Part shown: piece after piece, positions 35,461 through 44,988 of the stretch
Layout: each line of letters begins with the position of its first letter
Position numbering within the stretch: position 1 is the first letter of the stretch
From: Mycobacterium sp. DL99
Lineage (GTDB): Bacteria > Actinomycetota > Actinomycetes > Mycobacteriales > Mycobacteriaceae
Assembly (NCBI RefSeq): GCF_004762045.1
Contig: NZ_SJOM01000007.1
Coordinates: 1,938,916-2,002,915, forward strand
DNA: 64,000 nt
Direction of reading: 5' to 3'
Program-made: the position numbers and the translations under genes
The notes under the pieces: model-generated
Databases searched by the model: none
What the model was told of the DNA's origin: nothing
The model's input: the letters and a program-made list of their open reading frames with translations, nothing else

Positions 35461-35475
35461 CTCACCTGCTCGCGG

Positions 35476-35772
35476 TCAGAACTGGTGCCGGTACTCGGCC
35501 AGCCGCACCCGCCCGTCGACGGCCAGCACCCCCTCGGCGCGGAGCCGTTCCAGCTGGCGGGTGGCCAGGTGCGGGGCGGGCCGACCCGATGCCGTGATCA
35601 CCCGGTGCCAGGGCAGGTCCGAAGAATCGGTACGCATGATCCAGGCGACGATCCGTGGGCTGGAAAGGTCTGCGGCATCGGCGATGTCGCCATAGGTCGA
35701 CACCTTGCCGGACGGGATCGCGGAGACCAGCGCCCGCACGGTCTCCACCTGTTCCTCGGTGACGGCAGCCAT
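35476..35772 (-). CDS. Alkyltransferase-like (ATL) DNA-repair protein
   Basis: A 98-residue protein of the MGMT fold. Where O6-alkylguanine methyltransferases have the acceptor Cys in PCHRV, this one has Trp55 in PWHRVI, the hallmark of ATL proteins that bind O6-alkylguanine and recruit nucleotide excision repair instead of reversing damage. IPSGKVSTYGDIA, the DNA-binding helix region, is intact. It starts one base after the lipV stop, so the two are coupled. It corresponds to Rv3204. Confidence 0.88.
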   Translation of the reverse strand: MAAVTEEQVETVRALVSAIPSGKVSTYGDIADAADLSSPRIVAWIMRTDSSDLPWHRVITASGRPAPHLATRQLERLRAEGVLAVDGRVRLAEYRHQF

Positions 35773-35773
35773 G

Positions 35774-36547
35774 TCAGCCCAGTTGCTCGAGGATCAACTT
35801 CGCGGTCTCGGCGGGTTTGGCCTGGGCCACCATGTGGTCGCAATCCCAATCCAGCAGCGTGAAATCCGGGCCGAGATGCGCACTCAGCGCGCTGATGAGA
35901 CCGTCACGGGCATACGGCGGGCTGGTGCGGGTGGCGCGGACCAGAACCGTGGGAGTGCCCTTGCCCGGCAGGGCAACCGGGCGGGCCAGCTCGCTCCAGT
36001 AGGACATCATCGCCGGGATGCTGATCCGCCACCCGAAGCGGCCGCCGGGCAGTTCGACGAGGTGCTCGTCGAGGTCACGGTCCAACTCCTCCGGTGCCAC
36101 CTCGCCCCACGAACCGTTCGCTTTCTCGGCGCGCGCCTCGGCGCGGTCGGGATAGTCGGGCGAGGCCATCATGCTGTCGGCGATCTCACGCATCCATTCG
36201 CCGTCGAGCTCCACCGCGGGGTCCAACAGAACCAGCCCACTGACCAGATCCGGATGTGCGGCAGCGAGATTGAGGGCCACCGCACCGCCGAACGAATGCC
36301 CGGCGACCAGAGTCGGGCCATCCAGCAGCGAGGCCAGGGCCTCGACGTTGGCATCGAGCGTCCACGGGGCGGCCCACGATGTGCGGCCATGCCCGAGCAG
36401 ATCGGGGGCGAGCACCGCCAGCTCGGGGAGGTGCTGCTCGGCCAGCGTCTTCCAACGTTGGCCGTGCCCGGTCAACCCGTGGATGAGCAACAGCTTCGGG
36501 GGCTGGTCGGGGCCGTAGCGGTAGACGTGCAACTTCTCGGCTGACAT
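35774..36547 (-). CDS. lipV: Alpha/beta hydrolase LipV
   Basis: A 257-residue alpha/beta hydrolase without signal peptide. Nucleophile Ser85 is in GHSFGG, oxyanion HG in LLIHGLTGHG, and the catalytic His is in DCDHMVAQA near the C-terminus; the acid is probably Asp in LLDPAVELDG. The product resembles Rv3203 LipV, reported as a lipase/esterase. It is the first gene of a two-gene operon with the ATL gene, with the tandem repeat 36568-36646 upstream. Confidence 0.9.
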   Translation of the reverse strand: MSAEKLHVYRYGPDQPPKLLLIHGLTGHGQRWKTLAEQHLPELAVLAPDLLGHGRTSWAAPWTLDANVEALASLLDGPTLVAGHSFGGAVALNLAAAHPDLVSGLVLLDPAVELDGEWMREIADSMMASPDYPDRAEARAEKANGSWGEVAPEELDRDLDEHLVELPGGRFGWRISIPAMMSYWSELARPVALPGKGTPTVLVRATRTSPPYARDGLISALSAHLGPDFTLLDWDCDHMVAQAKPAETAKLILEQLG

Positions 36548-36567
36548 CCGTTCATGCTGCCAGAGCA

Positions 36568-36646
36568 GCTACTTGTCGGGCTATTCGCTCCAATCCGCTC
36601 CGCTACTTGCGGGCTATTCGCTCCAATCCGCTCCGCTACTTGTCGG
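36568..36646. repeat. Tandem 33-34 bp repeat in the lipV/adnA intergenic region
   Basis: Unit 1 is 36568-36601 and unit 2 is 36602-36634 (lacking TC after GCTACTTG), followed by a 12-base start of a third copy, GCTACTTGTCGG (36635-36646). The copies differ by this one deletion only. The repeat sits between divergent lipV and adnA starts, where promoters should be. The same 12-mer occurs at 8658-8669 in the sigH leader. Confidence 0.85.
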
Positions 36647-36669
36647 TCCCTTCTGGTGTCATTCCCCTC

Positions 36670-39600
36670 ATGACCGCACAACACGTCCAGCCCGCCCTGA
36701 CCGGCACCGAGCTGCTGGCACCGGGGCGCAGCGGTGTGGTGCGGGTGCTTGGCGGTGCGGGCACCGGCAAGAGCTCGCTGTTGATCGGCACTGCGGTCGA
36801 GCACATCGCCTCGGGCACCGATCCCGAGTCGGTGTTGTTGTTGACCGGTTCGGCCCGGTTGCGCTCGGAGGCCAGGGCCGCCATCACCGCGCGACTGCTC
36901 GGGGCGGGCACCCATGGCGTGGTTCGCGAACCGCTGGTACGCACCGTGCACTCCTATGCCTTCGCGCTGCTGCGGCTGGCGGCCCAGCGCAACGGTGATC
37001 CGCCGCCGCGGCTGATCACCACCGCCGAGCAGGACGGCATCATCCGCGAGTTGCTGGCCGGCGACCTGGAGGACGGTGCCGATTCACCCGTGGGCTGGCC
37101 CGAGCAGCTGTGGCCCGCGCTGAGCACCGCGGGTTTCGCCACCGAGCTGCGTGATCTGCTGGCCCGCTGCACCGAGCGCGGTGTGGATCCGCGTGCCCTG
37201 CAGCGGCTGGGCCGCTCGGCGGGACGCCCGGAATGGTTGGCGGCGGGCCGGTTTGCGCAGGCCTATGAGCAGATCATGCTGTTGCGGTCGGCGGTCGGTA
37301 TGGCCGCACCGCAGGCCACGGTGCCGGCACTCGGGGCGGCCGAACTCGTCGGGGCGTCGTTGGACGCGCTCGGGACCGACGCCGACCTGCTGGCCGGCGA
37401 GCGCGCGCGGATCAGCCTGCTGCTGGTCGACGATGCACAGCACCTCGACCCGCAGGCCGCCCTGTTGGTCCGGGTGTTGGCTGCCCGGGCGGGGCTGACG
37501 GTCATCGCCGGCGATCCCGATCAGGCGGTGTTCGGTTACCGCGGCGCCGATCCGGCGTTGTTGCGCGATCACGGCGACGAGGACGCCCCGGCCCTCACCC
37601 TCGCCCGGTCGCACCGCTGCGCCCCCGCCGTGGCATCGGCGATCTCGGGTATCGCGCGCCGGCTGCCCGGAGTCGGGCCCGGCCGCGTGCTGGAGGGCAA
37701 CCCGGAGCACGGACAGGGGGAAGTGACCCTGCGGATGGCGGCCACGCCGCACGCCGAGAACGCGTTCATCGCCGATGCCCTGCGGCGCGCCCATCTGGTG
37801 GACGGGGTGCCGTGGTCCGAGATGGCTGTGGTCGTGCGCTCGATTCCGCGGGTGGGGGCGGCGCTGGCGCGGGCACTGAGCGGCGCCGGCGTGCCTGTGC
37901 AGGCCGCGGGCCCTGATCTGGGGCTCGCGCAGCAGCCCGCGGTCGCCGCCCTGCTCACCGTGTTGGAGGTGACGGCGACCAGGCACCTGGACGGTGACAG
38001 CGCGATCAGCCTGCTCACCGGCCCGATCGGCCGGGTCGACCCGGTGACCTTGCGGCAGTTGCGCCGGGCGCTGCGCCGTGCCGACGGCTCCACGCCGCCA
38101 CGGGATTTCACCGACCTTCTGGTCGCAGCGATCGATGCAGAGCCGGCTGGGCTGTCGGCCGAACACGCCAAGCCGCTGCGTCGGCTTCGGTCGGTGCTGG
38201 CCGCCGCCCGCCGCAGCGAGCGTGACGGTTCCGATCCGCGCTACACCCTGTGGCAGGCCTGGAACGCCTGCCGGTTGCAGCCGCGCTGGCTGGCGGCCAG
38301 TGAGCGGGGCGGCACCATCGGGGCACAGGCCGATCGGGACCTGGACGCTGTGACGGCGGTGTTCGATGTGGCCGACCAGTATGTGAGCCGCACGGCGGGG
38401 GCGTCGCTGCGGGGGCTCGTGGACCACGTGACGACCCTGGGCACGTCGATGTCGGCATCGGATGCGAGCTCGCAGACCGAGGCGGTAGCGGTGCTCAGCG
38501 CGCACGCCGCGCTCGGCCGCGAATGGGATTTCGTGGTGATCGCCGGGGTGCAGGAAGGGTTGTGGCCCAACACCGTTCCGCGTGGCGGCATCCTGGGTAC
38601 GCAGAATCTGGTGGACGTGCTCGACGGGGTGGCCGCTCCGGACGACCGTGCGGTATCGACCCGGGCACCGCTGCTGGCCGAGGAGCGTCGGTTGTTGATG
38701 GCCGCCATGGGCCGGGCCCGGACGCGGCTGCTGGTGACCGCGGTCGACAGCGATGGTGGCGACGAATCGCTGCTGCCCTCGCCGTTCTGTGCCGAACTGG
38801 CCGAGGTGGCAACTGAATCCGTGCCGTTGCCGCCATTGGCCGCACCGCGGGTGCTGCTGCCCTCGGCGGTGGTCGGTCGGCTGCGGGCCGTCGTGTGCGC
38901 GCCCGAAGGTGCCGTCGATGACGAGTCTCGGTCTTGTGCGGCAACTCAATTGGCCAGGCTGGCCGCCGCAGGGGTGCCCGGGGCCGACCCGTCGCAGTGG
39001 CACACCATGACCGCACTGTCCACCGAGGATCCGCTGTGGTCGGATCCCGAACACGTGGTGAAGCTGTCGCCGTCGACGCTGCAGATGCTCACCGACTGCC
39101 CGCTGCGGTGGCTGCTGGAGCGGCACGGCGGCAGCGACGGGCGCGATGTGCGCTCGACGGTCGGGTCGCTGTTGCATGCGCTCGTCTCCGACTCCGGCAA
39201 GACCGAGAGCCAGCTGATCAACGACCTGGAGAAGGTCTGGGAAGACCTGCCTTTCGAGGCGAAGTGGTATTCGGACAATGAGCTGTCGCGGCACCGGGAG
39301 ATGCTGGAGACCTTCACCCGCTGGCGCGCGGACTCCCGGGGCCAGTTGACCGAGGTAGCCACCGAGATCGACGTCGATGGCGTGATCATCGAACCGGGAC
39401 CTGATGGGCCGGGCGTTCAGGTACGGGGCCGGCTGGACCGCCTCGAGCGCGACCAGGCGGATCGGCTCGTCGTGGTCGACCTCAAGACGGGCAAGAGCCC
39501 GGTCACCAAGGACGACGCGCAGAAGCACGCCCAGTTGGCCACCTATCAGCTCGCGGTGGCCGCGGGGTTGTTGCCCCACGGTGATGAGCCGGGCGGGGGA

Positions 39601-39816
39601 CGGTTGGTATACCTGGGCAAGGCGGGGGCGGCCGGCGCCACCGAACGCGAACAGGATCCGATGACACCCGACACTCGTGCCGACTGGTTGGGCACTGTCA
39701 GCAACGCCGCTGCTGCCACGGCCGGGCCGCAGTTCGCGGCCCGGGTCAACGATGGTTGCGCGAACTGCCCGGTGCGTACATCGTGCCCGGCCCAGGCCGT
39801 CGGGGACCGGTCATGA
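36670..39816 (+). CDS. adnA: AdnA subunit of the AdnAB helicase-nuclease
   Basis: A 1048-residue helicase-nuclease subunit of the mycobacterial double-strand-break resection machine. The N-terminal UvrD-like motor has Walker A GGAGTGKSS (28-36) and DDAQHLDPQ in place of a clean DExx. The C-terminal nuclease has an Fe-S type arrangement: Cys810 in DCPLRW and Cys1030, Cys1033 and Cys1039 in CANCPVRTSC, with VVDLKTGKSP carrying the catalytic Asp and Lys and HAQLATYQLA the distal motif. It overlaps adnB by 4 bases. The ATG at 36670 was chosen because the family length is about 1045; the frame extends 21 codons further, through the tandem repeat. Confidence 0.95.
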   Translation: MTAQHVQPALTGTELLAPGRSGVVRVLGGAGTGKSSLLIGTAVEHIASGTDPESVLLLTGSARLRSEARAAITARLLGAGTHGVVREPLVRTVHSYAFALLRLAAQRNGDPPPRLITTAEQDGIIRELLAGDLEDGADSPVGWPEQLWPALSTAGFATELRDLLARCTERGVDPRALQRLGRSAGRPEWLAAGRFAQAYEQIMLLRSAVGMAAPQATVPALGAAELVGASLDALGTDADLLAGERARISLLLVDDAQHLDPQAALLVRVLAARAGLTVIAGDPDQAVFGYRGADPALLRDHGDEDAPALTLARSHRCAPAVASAISGIARRLPGVGPGRVLEGNPEHGQGEVTLRMAATPHAENAFIADALRRAHLVDGVPWSEMAVVVRSIPRVGAALARALSGAGVPVQAAGPDLGLAQQPAVAALLTVLEVTATRHLDGDSAISLLTGPIGRVDPVTLRQLRRALRRADGSTPPRDFTDLLVAAIDAEPAGLSAEHAKPLRRLRSVLAAARRSERDGSDPRYTLWQAWNACRLQPRWLAASERGGTIGAQADRDLDAVTAVFDVADQYVSRTAGASLRGLVDHVTTLGTSMSASDASSQTEAVAVLSAHAALGREWDFVVIAGVQEGLWPNTVPRGGILGTQNLVDVLDGVAAPDDRAVSTRAPLLAEERRLLMAAMGRARTRLLVTAVDSDGGDESLLPSPFCAELAEVATESVPLPPLAAPRVLLPSAVVGRLRAVVCAPEGAVDDESRSCAATQLARLAAAGVPGADPSQWHTMTALSTEDPLWSDPEHVVKLSPSTLQMLTDCPLRWLLERHGGSDGRDVRSTVGSLLHALVSDSGKTESQLINDLEKVWEDLPFEAKWYSDNELSRHREMLETFTRWRADSRGQLTEVATEIDVDGVIIEPGPDGPGVQVRGRLDRLERDQADRLVVVDLKTGKSPVTKDDAQKHAQLATYQLAVAAGLLPHGDEPGGGRLVYLGKAGAAGATEREQDPMTPDTRADWLGTVSNAAAATAGPQFAARVNDGCANCPVRTSCPAQAVGDRS

Positions 39817-42800
39817 CGGAAACCGCCCCGGCCGGCGTGCGGTACAGCCCGGCCGAGTTGTCCACCGCGCTGGGCCTGTTCCCGCCGACCGAGGAGCAGG
39901 CCGCGGTGATCGCCGCGCCGCCCGGGCCTGTTGTGGTGATCGCCGGGGCGGGCGCCGGTAAGACCGAGACCATGGCGGCCCGGGTGGTCTGGCTGGTGGC
40001 CAACGGCTATGCCACGCCATCGCAGGTGCTGGGGCTGACCTTCACCCGTAAGGCCGCCGGCCAGTTGCTGCGCCGGGTCCGCACCCGGCTGGCCAGGCTC
40101 GCCGGTGCCGGTCTGGCTCCGGTCGCCGGTGGCGCCGACGAGGTCGCCACGGTCAGTACCTATCACGCGTTCGCCGGCACGCTGCTGCGTGAGCACGGGC
40201 TGCTGCTCCCGGTGGAACCGGACACCCGGCTGCTCAGCGAAACGGAGCTGTGGCAGTTGGCTTTCGACGTGGTCTGTGCACACCCGGGGGAGCTGGCGAT
40301 CGAGAAGACTCCGGCCGCCGTCACGGACATGGTGCTGCGCCTGGCCGGTGCGCTCGCCGAGCATCTGGTGGATACCGACCAGCTGCGCGACACCCATGTG
40401 GAGTTGGAGCGACTGGTGCTCACCTTGCCGGCCGGTCCGTATCAACGTGACCGTGGACCCAGCCAGTGGCTGCTGAAAATGCTGGCCACCCAGTCCGAGC
40501 GCACCGAACTGGTGCCGTTGATCGATGCGCTGCACCAGCGGATGCGTGCCGACAAGGTGATGGACTTCGGGATGCAGATGTCTGCGGCGGCGCGGCTCGC
40601 GTCGAGATTCCCTCAGGTCGGTGAGCAACTGCGCCAACGTTTCCGGGTGGTACTCCTCGACGAGTACCAGGACACCGGGCATGCGCAACGGGTGGCGTTG
40701 TCCTCGCTGTTCGGCGGCGGCGTCGACGAGGGCCTGGCACTCACCGCGGTGGGTGATCCAATCCAGTCGATCTACGGTTGGCGGGGCGCCTCGGCGACGA
40801 ACCTGCCCCGGTTCACCACGGACTTTCCGCTCGCCGACGGCACGCCGGCCCCCACGCTGGAACTGCGGACCAGCTGGCGCAACCCGCCGAGCGCCCTGCA
40901 TCTGGCCAACGCGGTGTCGGCCGAGGCGCGCCGCCGCTCGGTGACGGTGCACGAGCTGCGGCCCCGGCCTGACGCCGAGCCGGGCACCATCCGGTGTGCG
41001 CTGCTGTCCGATGTCGAGACCGAACGTGATTGGGTGGCAGACCATCTGGCCCGGATGTATCACGGCGCGGTGGCCCAGGGGGCGGCCACGCCGACCGCCG
41101 CGGTGCTGGTGCGGCGCAACGCCGATGCCGCGCCGATGGCCGAGGCGCTGAGCACGCGCGGTGTGCCGGTCGAGGTGGTCGGGGTGGCCGGACTACTGGC
41201 CGTGCCCGAGGTGGCCGATCTGGTCGCGATGCTGCGGCTGGTGGCCGATCCCGCCGCGGGGTCGGCGGTGATGCGGGTGCTGACCGGACCGCGATGGCGG
41301 TTCGGCGCCCGGGACATCGCCGCGTTGTGGCGGCGTGCCAGGGAACTGGACGACCGGTCAGTGGGGGAGCCCAGCCCCGCCGAGATCGTGGCACAGGCCG
41401 CCCCGGATGCCGATGCGGCTTGCCTGGCCGACGCGATCTGCGATCCTGGTGCCGCCGAACACTATTCGCCGGCCGGCTATCAGCGGATCGAGGCCCTCGG
41501 GCGCGAGCTGACCATGCTGCGTGCGCATTTGAGCCACCCGCTGCCCGAGCTGGTGGCCGAGGTGCGGCGCGTCGCCGGCCTGGATGCCGAGGCGCGTGCC
41601 GCCCGCCCGGTTGCCGCGGGCTGGACGGGGACCGAGAATCTCGACACGTTCTGCGATATCGTGGCCGACTTCGCCGGGCGTCCGGGCGGATCGGTGCTCG
41701 CACTGCTGGCCTACCTGGACGTGGCGGCCGACGTGGAGAACGGGCTGGCCCCTGCCGAATTGACGGTCTCGCACGACCGGGTGCAGATCCTCACCGTGCA
41801 CGCCGCCAAGGGGTTGGAATGGCAGGTGGTGGCGGTTCCGCACCTGAGTGGCCGGGTGTTCCCGTCGACTGCCTCGGCGCGCACCTGGCTCACGGATCCG
41901 TCGGATCTACCTCCGTTGCTGCGCGGCGACCGCGCGACCGAATCGGAGCTGGGTGTTCCGGTGTTGGATACCTCCGACATCAACGACCGGAAGATCTTGT
42001 CGGACAAGATCTCCGATCACAAGCGCAGCCTGGAGCAGCGTCGCGTCGACGAGGAGCGCCGGCTGCTCTACGTCGCGATCACCCGGTCCGAGGACACCTT
42101 GCTCATCTCCGGGCATCATTGGGGTGCCACCGAGAGCAAGCCCCGCGGGCCGTCGGAATTCCTGTGTGAGATCAAGGAGATCGTCGAGGATGCCGCCGCA
42201 CAGGGCCATCCCTGTGGGGAGATCGAGCAATGGGCGCCCGATCCGCCGGCCGGTGAGGTAAACCCATTGCGGGACAAGGCTGTCGAGGCGATCTGGCCGG
42301 CGGTTCCGGCCAGGGCTTCTGATGTCGACCGGGGCGCGCAGCTGGTGGCACAGGCGCTGGCGGGCGACGGTGCCCGAGAAGGCAGCGCGCAAGAAGACAG
42401 CGCGCAAGAAGGCGACGCCGCCGACGAGGAGGGCTGGGCCGCCGACGTCGATGCCCTACTGGCCGAACGCGATCGTGCACCGCGGGTCACCCCGGTCGAA
42501 CTGCCCGGCCAATTGTCGGTCAGCACACTGGTCGAACTCAGCCGTGATCGGCAGGCCGCGCTGCAGCGTCTGCACCGGAGGCTGCCGCAGCGTCCGGATC
42601 CGCATGCCCTGTTGGGCACCGCATTCCACGAGTGGGTGCAGCGGTTCTTCCACTCCGAGCGGTTGTTCGACCTCGACGATCTGCCCGGCGCGGTGGACAG
42701 TGACAGCGGCCGTGCCAATGCCGCCGAACTGTCCGAGCTGCAGGATGCGTTCGTCATGTCGCCATGGGCCGCGCGCACCCCGATCGAGGTGGAGGTGCCG

Positions 42801-43139
42801 TTCGACATGGCGATCGGACGGACGCGGACCACCGTCGTGCGTGGCCGCATCGATGCGGTGTTCGCGCAGGAGGACGGCACCACGACCGTGGTGGACTGGA
42901 AGACCGGCGAGCCTCCGGCTACGCCGGAAGCGCTGGCGCAGGCGGCGGTTCAGCTCGCGGTGTACCGGCTGGCCTGGGCGTCTCTTCGGGGGTGTCCACC
43001 GGAGTCGGTGCGTGCCGCGTTCCACTACGTGCGGTCGGGGCAGACCGTCAGCCCCGAATCGTTGCCCGGGGAGGATGAACTCGTCGCATTGCTGACCGAC
43101 CCCACGACCGCCTCCGCGGACCTGGCGCAGGAGTCCTAG
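39813..43139 (+). CDS. adnB: AdnB subunit of the AdnAB helicase-nuclease
   Basis: A 1108-residue partner of AdnA and the leading ATP-driven motor. Walker A is GAGAGKTE (45-52), motif II LLDEYQDTGHAQR, and [17 protein letters not shown] and [15 protein letters not shown] are motifs V/VI. The C-terminal RecB-type nuclease has GTAFHEWVQRFF, DWKTGEP and QLAVYRLAW, but no Fe-S cysteines. The stretch near 850-880 is an acidic, Ser/Ala/Gln linker. The ATGA overlap with adnA couples translation. The last base of its stop is shared with that of the convergent DUF2231 gene (CTAG). Confidence 0.95.
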   Translation: MTETAPAGVRYSPAELSTALGLFPPTEEQAAVIAAPPGPVVVIAGAGAGKTETMAARVVWLVANGYATPSQVLGLTFTRKAAGQLLRRVRTRLARLAGAGLAPVAGGADEVATVSTYHAFAGTLLREHGLLLPVEPDTRLLSETELWQLAFDVVCAHPGELAIEKTPAAVTDMVLRLAGALAEHLVDTDQLRDTHVELERLVLTLPAGPYQRDRGPSQWLLKMLATQSERTELVPLIDALHQRMRADKVMDFGMQMSAAARLASRFPQVGEQLRQRFRVVLLDEYQDTGHAQRVALSSLFGGGVDEGLALTAVGDPIQSIYGWRGASATNLPRFTTDFPLADGTPAPTLELRTSWRNPPSALHLANAVSAEARRRSVTVHELRPRPDAEPGTIRCALLSDVETERDWVADHLARMYHGAVAQGAATPTAAVLVRRNADAAPMAEALSTRGVPVEVVGVAGLLAVPEVADLVAMLRLVADPAAGSAVMRVLTGPRWRFGARDIAALWRRARELDDRSVGEPSPAEIVAQAAPDADAACLADAICDPGAAEHYSPAGYQRIEALGRELTMLRAHLSHPLPELVAEVRRVAGLDAEARAARPVAAGWTGTENLDTFCDIVADFAGRPGGSVLALLAYLDVAADVENGLAPAELTVSHDRVQILTVHAAKGLEWQVVAVPHLSGRVFPSTASARTWLTDPSDLPPLLRGDRATESELGVPVLDTSDINDRKILSDKISDHKRSLEQRRVDEERRLLYVAITRSEDTLLISGHHWGATESKPRGPSEFLCEIKEIVEDAAAQGHPCGEIEQWAPDPPAGEVNPLRDKAVEAIWPAVPARASDVDRGAQLVAQALAGDGAREGSAQEDSAQEGDAADEEGWAADVDALLAERDRAPRVTPVELPGQLSVSTLVELSRDRQAALQRLHRRLPQRPDPHALLGTAFHEWVQRFFHSERLFDLDDLPGAVDSDSGRANAAELSELQDAFVMSPWAARTPIEVEVPFDMAIGRTRTTVVRGRIDAVFAQEDGTTTVVDWKTGEPPATPEALAQAAVQLAVYRLAWASLRGCPPESVRAAFHYVRSGQTVSPESLPGEDELVALLTDPTTASADLAQES

Positions 43140-43627
43140 CCGTCGCCGGCAGACGTCAGGTTCGCGATTTCGGATCCCCAGACGGCCCGTGCTCCGAGAT
43201 CACCGACGCGGTAGATCTGAATGATCGAGGCCGCGCCCACCAGGACGGCGACCACCGCGACAACGCCGTTGTAGATCAGCCGCCGGCTGCTGTCGCGCCG
43301 TTCGGCGAAATGCAGTGCCACCAAGGCCAGTGCGACGACCAGTAGGGCGAGCGAGAAGTAGATCATGGTGTCGCCGCGCTCGGCGTGCTCTTCCAGCACG
43401 GCATCGTGAGCGGGTCGCAGGTCGTAGAGCCATTCGCCGGCGTACGTCGTGAGCGGCGTCAAAACCGTTGTCACGACGGCCAGGATGAGTGTCAGCCACA
43501 ACAGATGGCCTCGGCGGGCGGAGGGCCACAGCGCGCAGAGCATCTCCAGTGCCGCGGTCAGCGGCACGAATACCACCAGAGCGTGGACGAGCAGAACGTG
43601 GGCCGGCAGGCCGTTGACGACGGTCAC
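43136..43627 (-). CDS. DUF2231 membrane protein
   Basis: A 163-residue protein with four hydrophobic helices (about residues 6-30, 40-60, 80-105 and 116-140), the DUF2231 pattern. NGLPAHVLLVHALVVFVPLTAALE starts the first; the conserved His of the family is in HVLLVHALVVF and AHDAVLEEHAERGDTMIYF. The GTG at 43627 has AAGGAG close upstream; frame beyond it reaches 43927. It converges with adnB, sharing a CTAG. Role unknown, often linked to redox or heme proteins. Confidence 0.82.
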   Translation of the reverse strand: MTVVNGLPAHVLLVHALVVFVPLTAALEMLCALWPSARRGHLLWLTLILAVVTTVLTPLTTYAGEWLYDLRPAHDAVLEEHAERGDTMIYFSLALLVVALALVALHFAERRDSSRRLIYNGVVAVVAVLVGAASIIQIYRVGDLGARAVWGSEIANLTSAGDG

Positions 43628-43662
43628 GGGACTCCTTGGCTGGTCGGGATGATGCGAGGCGG

Positions 43663-44376
43663 TCAGGTGATGGTGGTCCCCACCAAAAGGCCGATCAGAT
43701 AGGTGATTGCCAGGGCCAGGCCGCCACCGATCACGTTGCGCAGCACCGCGCGGCCCTGCGGTGCCCCGCCCAGCCCGGCCGACACCGCCCCGGTGAGCAT
43801 CAGCGACAGCAGAACCGCCACCACGGTCACCGGGATCCGCCATGTCGTCGGCGGGACCAGGATCGCGATCAACGGCAACAGCGCACCGATGGTGAACGAC
43901 AGCGCAGAAGACGCGGCGGCCTGCCACGGGTTCGTCAGGTCCTTGGGATCGATGCCCAATTCGACCTCGGCGTGCGCGGCGAACGCATCGTGGTCGGTGA
44001 GTTCCTTGGCCACGGTGCGCGCGGTCGCTGTCGACAGGCCCTTCGCTTCGTAGAGCGCGGACAACTCGTCAAGTTCGGCGGCCGGGTCGTCACGCAACTC
44101 GCGGCGTTCCTTGCGTAGCAATGCGCGTTCGGTGTCACGTTGCGTGCTCACCGAGACGTACTCACCCAACGCCATCGACACCGCTCCTGCGGCAAGGCCG
44201 GCGATACCGGCGGTCAGAATCGGCGCCGTCTCCACGGTGGCGGCTGCCACGCCCACGACGATGCCGGCCGTGGAGACGATGCCGTCGTTCGCGCCCAAAA
44301 CCCCCGCACGAAGCCAGTTCAGTCTCGACGACAGTGAACCCACGTGCGGCTCGGACGGATGGCTGGGATTCGTCAC
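43663..44376 (-). CDS. VIT1/CCC1-family metal transporter
   Basis: A 237-residue membrane protein of the vacuolar-iron-transporter family, exporting Fe2+/Mn2+ in characterised members. NWLRAGVLGANDGIVSTAGIVVGVAA is the first helix signature, and MALGEYVSVSTQRDTERALLRKERREL the conserved cytosolic Glu-rich segment (metal-binding domain), followed by SFTIGALLPLIAILV. The GTG at 44376 begins the family-like N-terminus. It is upstream of the DUF2231 gene on the same strand with 35 bp between. The 147 bp downstream of the DoxX-like gene (44377-44523) contains no gene. Confidence 0.88.
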   Translation of the reverse strand: MTNPSHPSEPHVGSLSSRLNWLRAGVLGANDGIVSTAGIVVGVAAATVETAPILTAGIAGLAAGAVSMALGEYVSVSTQRDTERALLRKERRELRDDPAAELDELSALYEAKGLSTATARTVAKELTDHDAFAAHAEVELGIDPKDLTNPWQAAASSALSFTIGALLPLIAILVPPTTWRIPVTVVAVLLSLMLTGAVSAGLGGAPQGRAVLRNVIGGGLALAITYLIGLLVGTTIT

Positions 44377-44523
44377 GGTCCGACGATATCGGCCAAAACC
44401 ACATGCCACCAGCAACGATAGCCTTGCCAAACTTGGCTCTGTGCGGGGTTCAGGCCGAGTCGGGCAACGAAACAGGCTGCCGCCCAGGAGTTCTGGTCAG
44501 CCGGTGAGACCAGGAGTATGCGA

Positions 44524-44913
44524 CTACGAGTTGCGATACACCCGCAGGGCCCAGGTGATCATCGGGATCTGCAGTGGCAGCCGGGCGATGGCGACGATCC
44601 GCATGGGCCATGGCTTGTCCCACCACAGCCGGACCATGTTCAGGTTCCCGGGGAACACGGCGATGAACAACGCCACGGCGGCCAGCGCGCCGAGCCGCCG
44701 GGTGCGGGGCACGGCCAGCAAGGTGCCGGTGGCCAGCTCGCCCACCCCCGAGGCGTAGGTGTAGAAGCGGGCGCTGCCGGGCAGCTCGGTGGGGATGATC
44801 GAGTCGAAGGGCTTGGGTGCGACGAAGTGCAGCGTGCCCATGCCCAGAAGCAGGGCCGCCATGCGTTGGGCGGCGGGTGCGGCGGAGATCCGCTGAGGCT
44901 GGGGTGCGGTCAT
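44524..44913 (-). CDS. DoxX-like membrane protein
   Basis: A 129-residue protein with four transmembrane segments and the DoxX-type first helix MAALLLGMGTLHFVAPKPFDSIIP followed by YASGVGELATG. DoxX-like proteins occur in redox-stress membrane complexes in mycobacteria; nothing in the context confirms this here. It is divergent from the potassium-channel gene, 75 bp away. Confidence 0.8.
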   Translation of the reverse strand: MTAPQPQRISAAPAAQRMAALLLGMGTLHFVAPKPFDSIIPTELPGSARFYTYASGVGELATGTLLAVPRTRRLGALAAVALFIAVFPGNLNMVRLWWDKPWPMRIVAIARLPLQIPMITWALRVYRNS

Positions 44914-44988
44914 GGTTACATTGTGGCGTGCGTCTGATCAGATTGATCCCGGCGCGTCCCGGGGAGCTTTGCTCGATGATGGGGTCGC

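Noticed and set aside
37084..39579. An 831-codon open frame antisense to adnA
   Set aside because: Its composition is a codon-shadow of the strongly conserved AdnA, with runs of Arg/Pro/His/Gln and no recognisable domain; high GC makes such frames common.
42380..42420. Short direct repeats in adnB encoding Ser-Ala-Gln-Glu units
   Set aside because: Lie in an acidic linker of the AdnB protein, in frame and few in number; a low-complexity linker is sufficient explanation.
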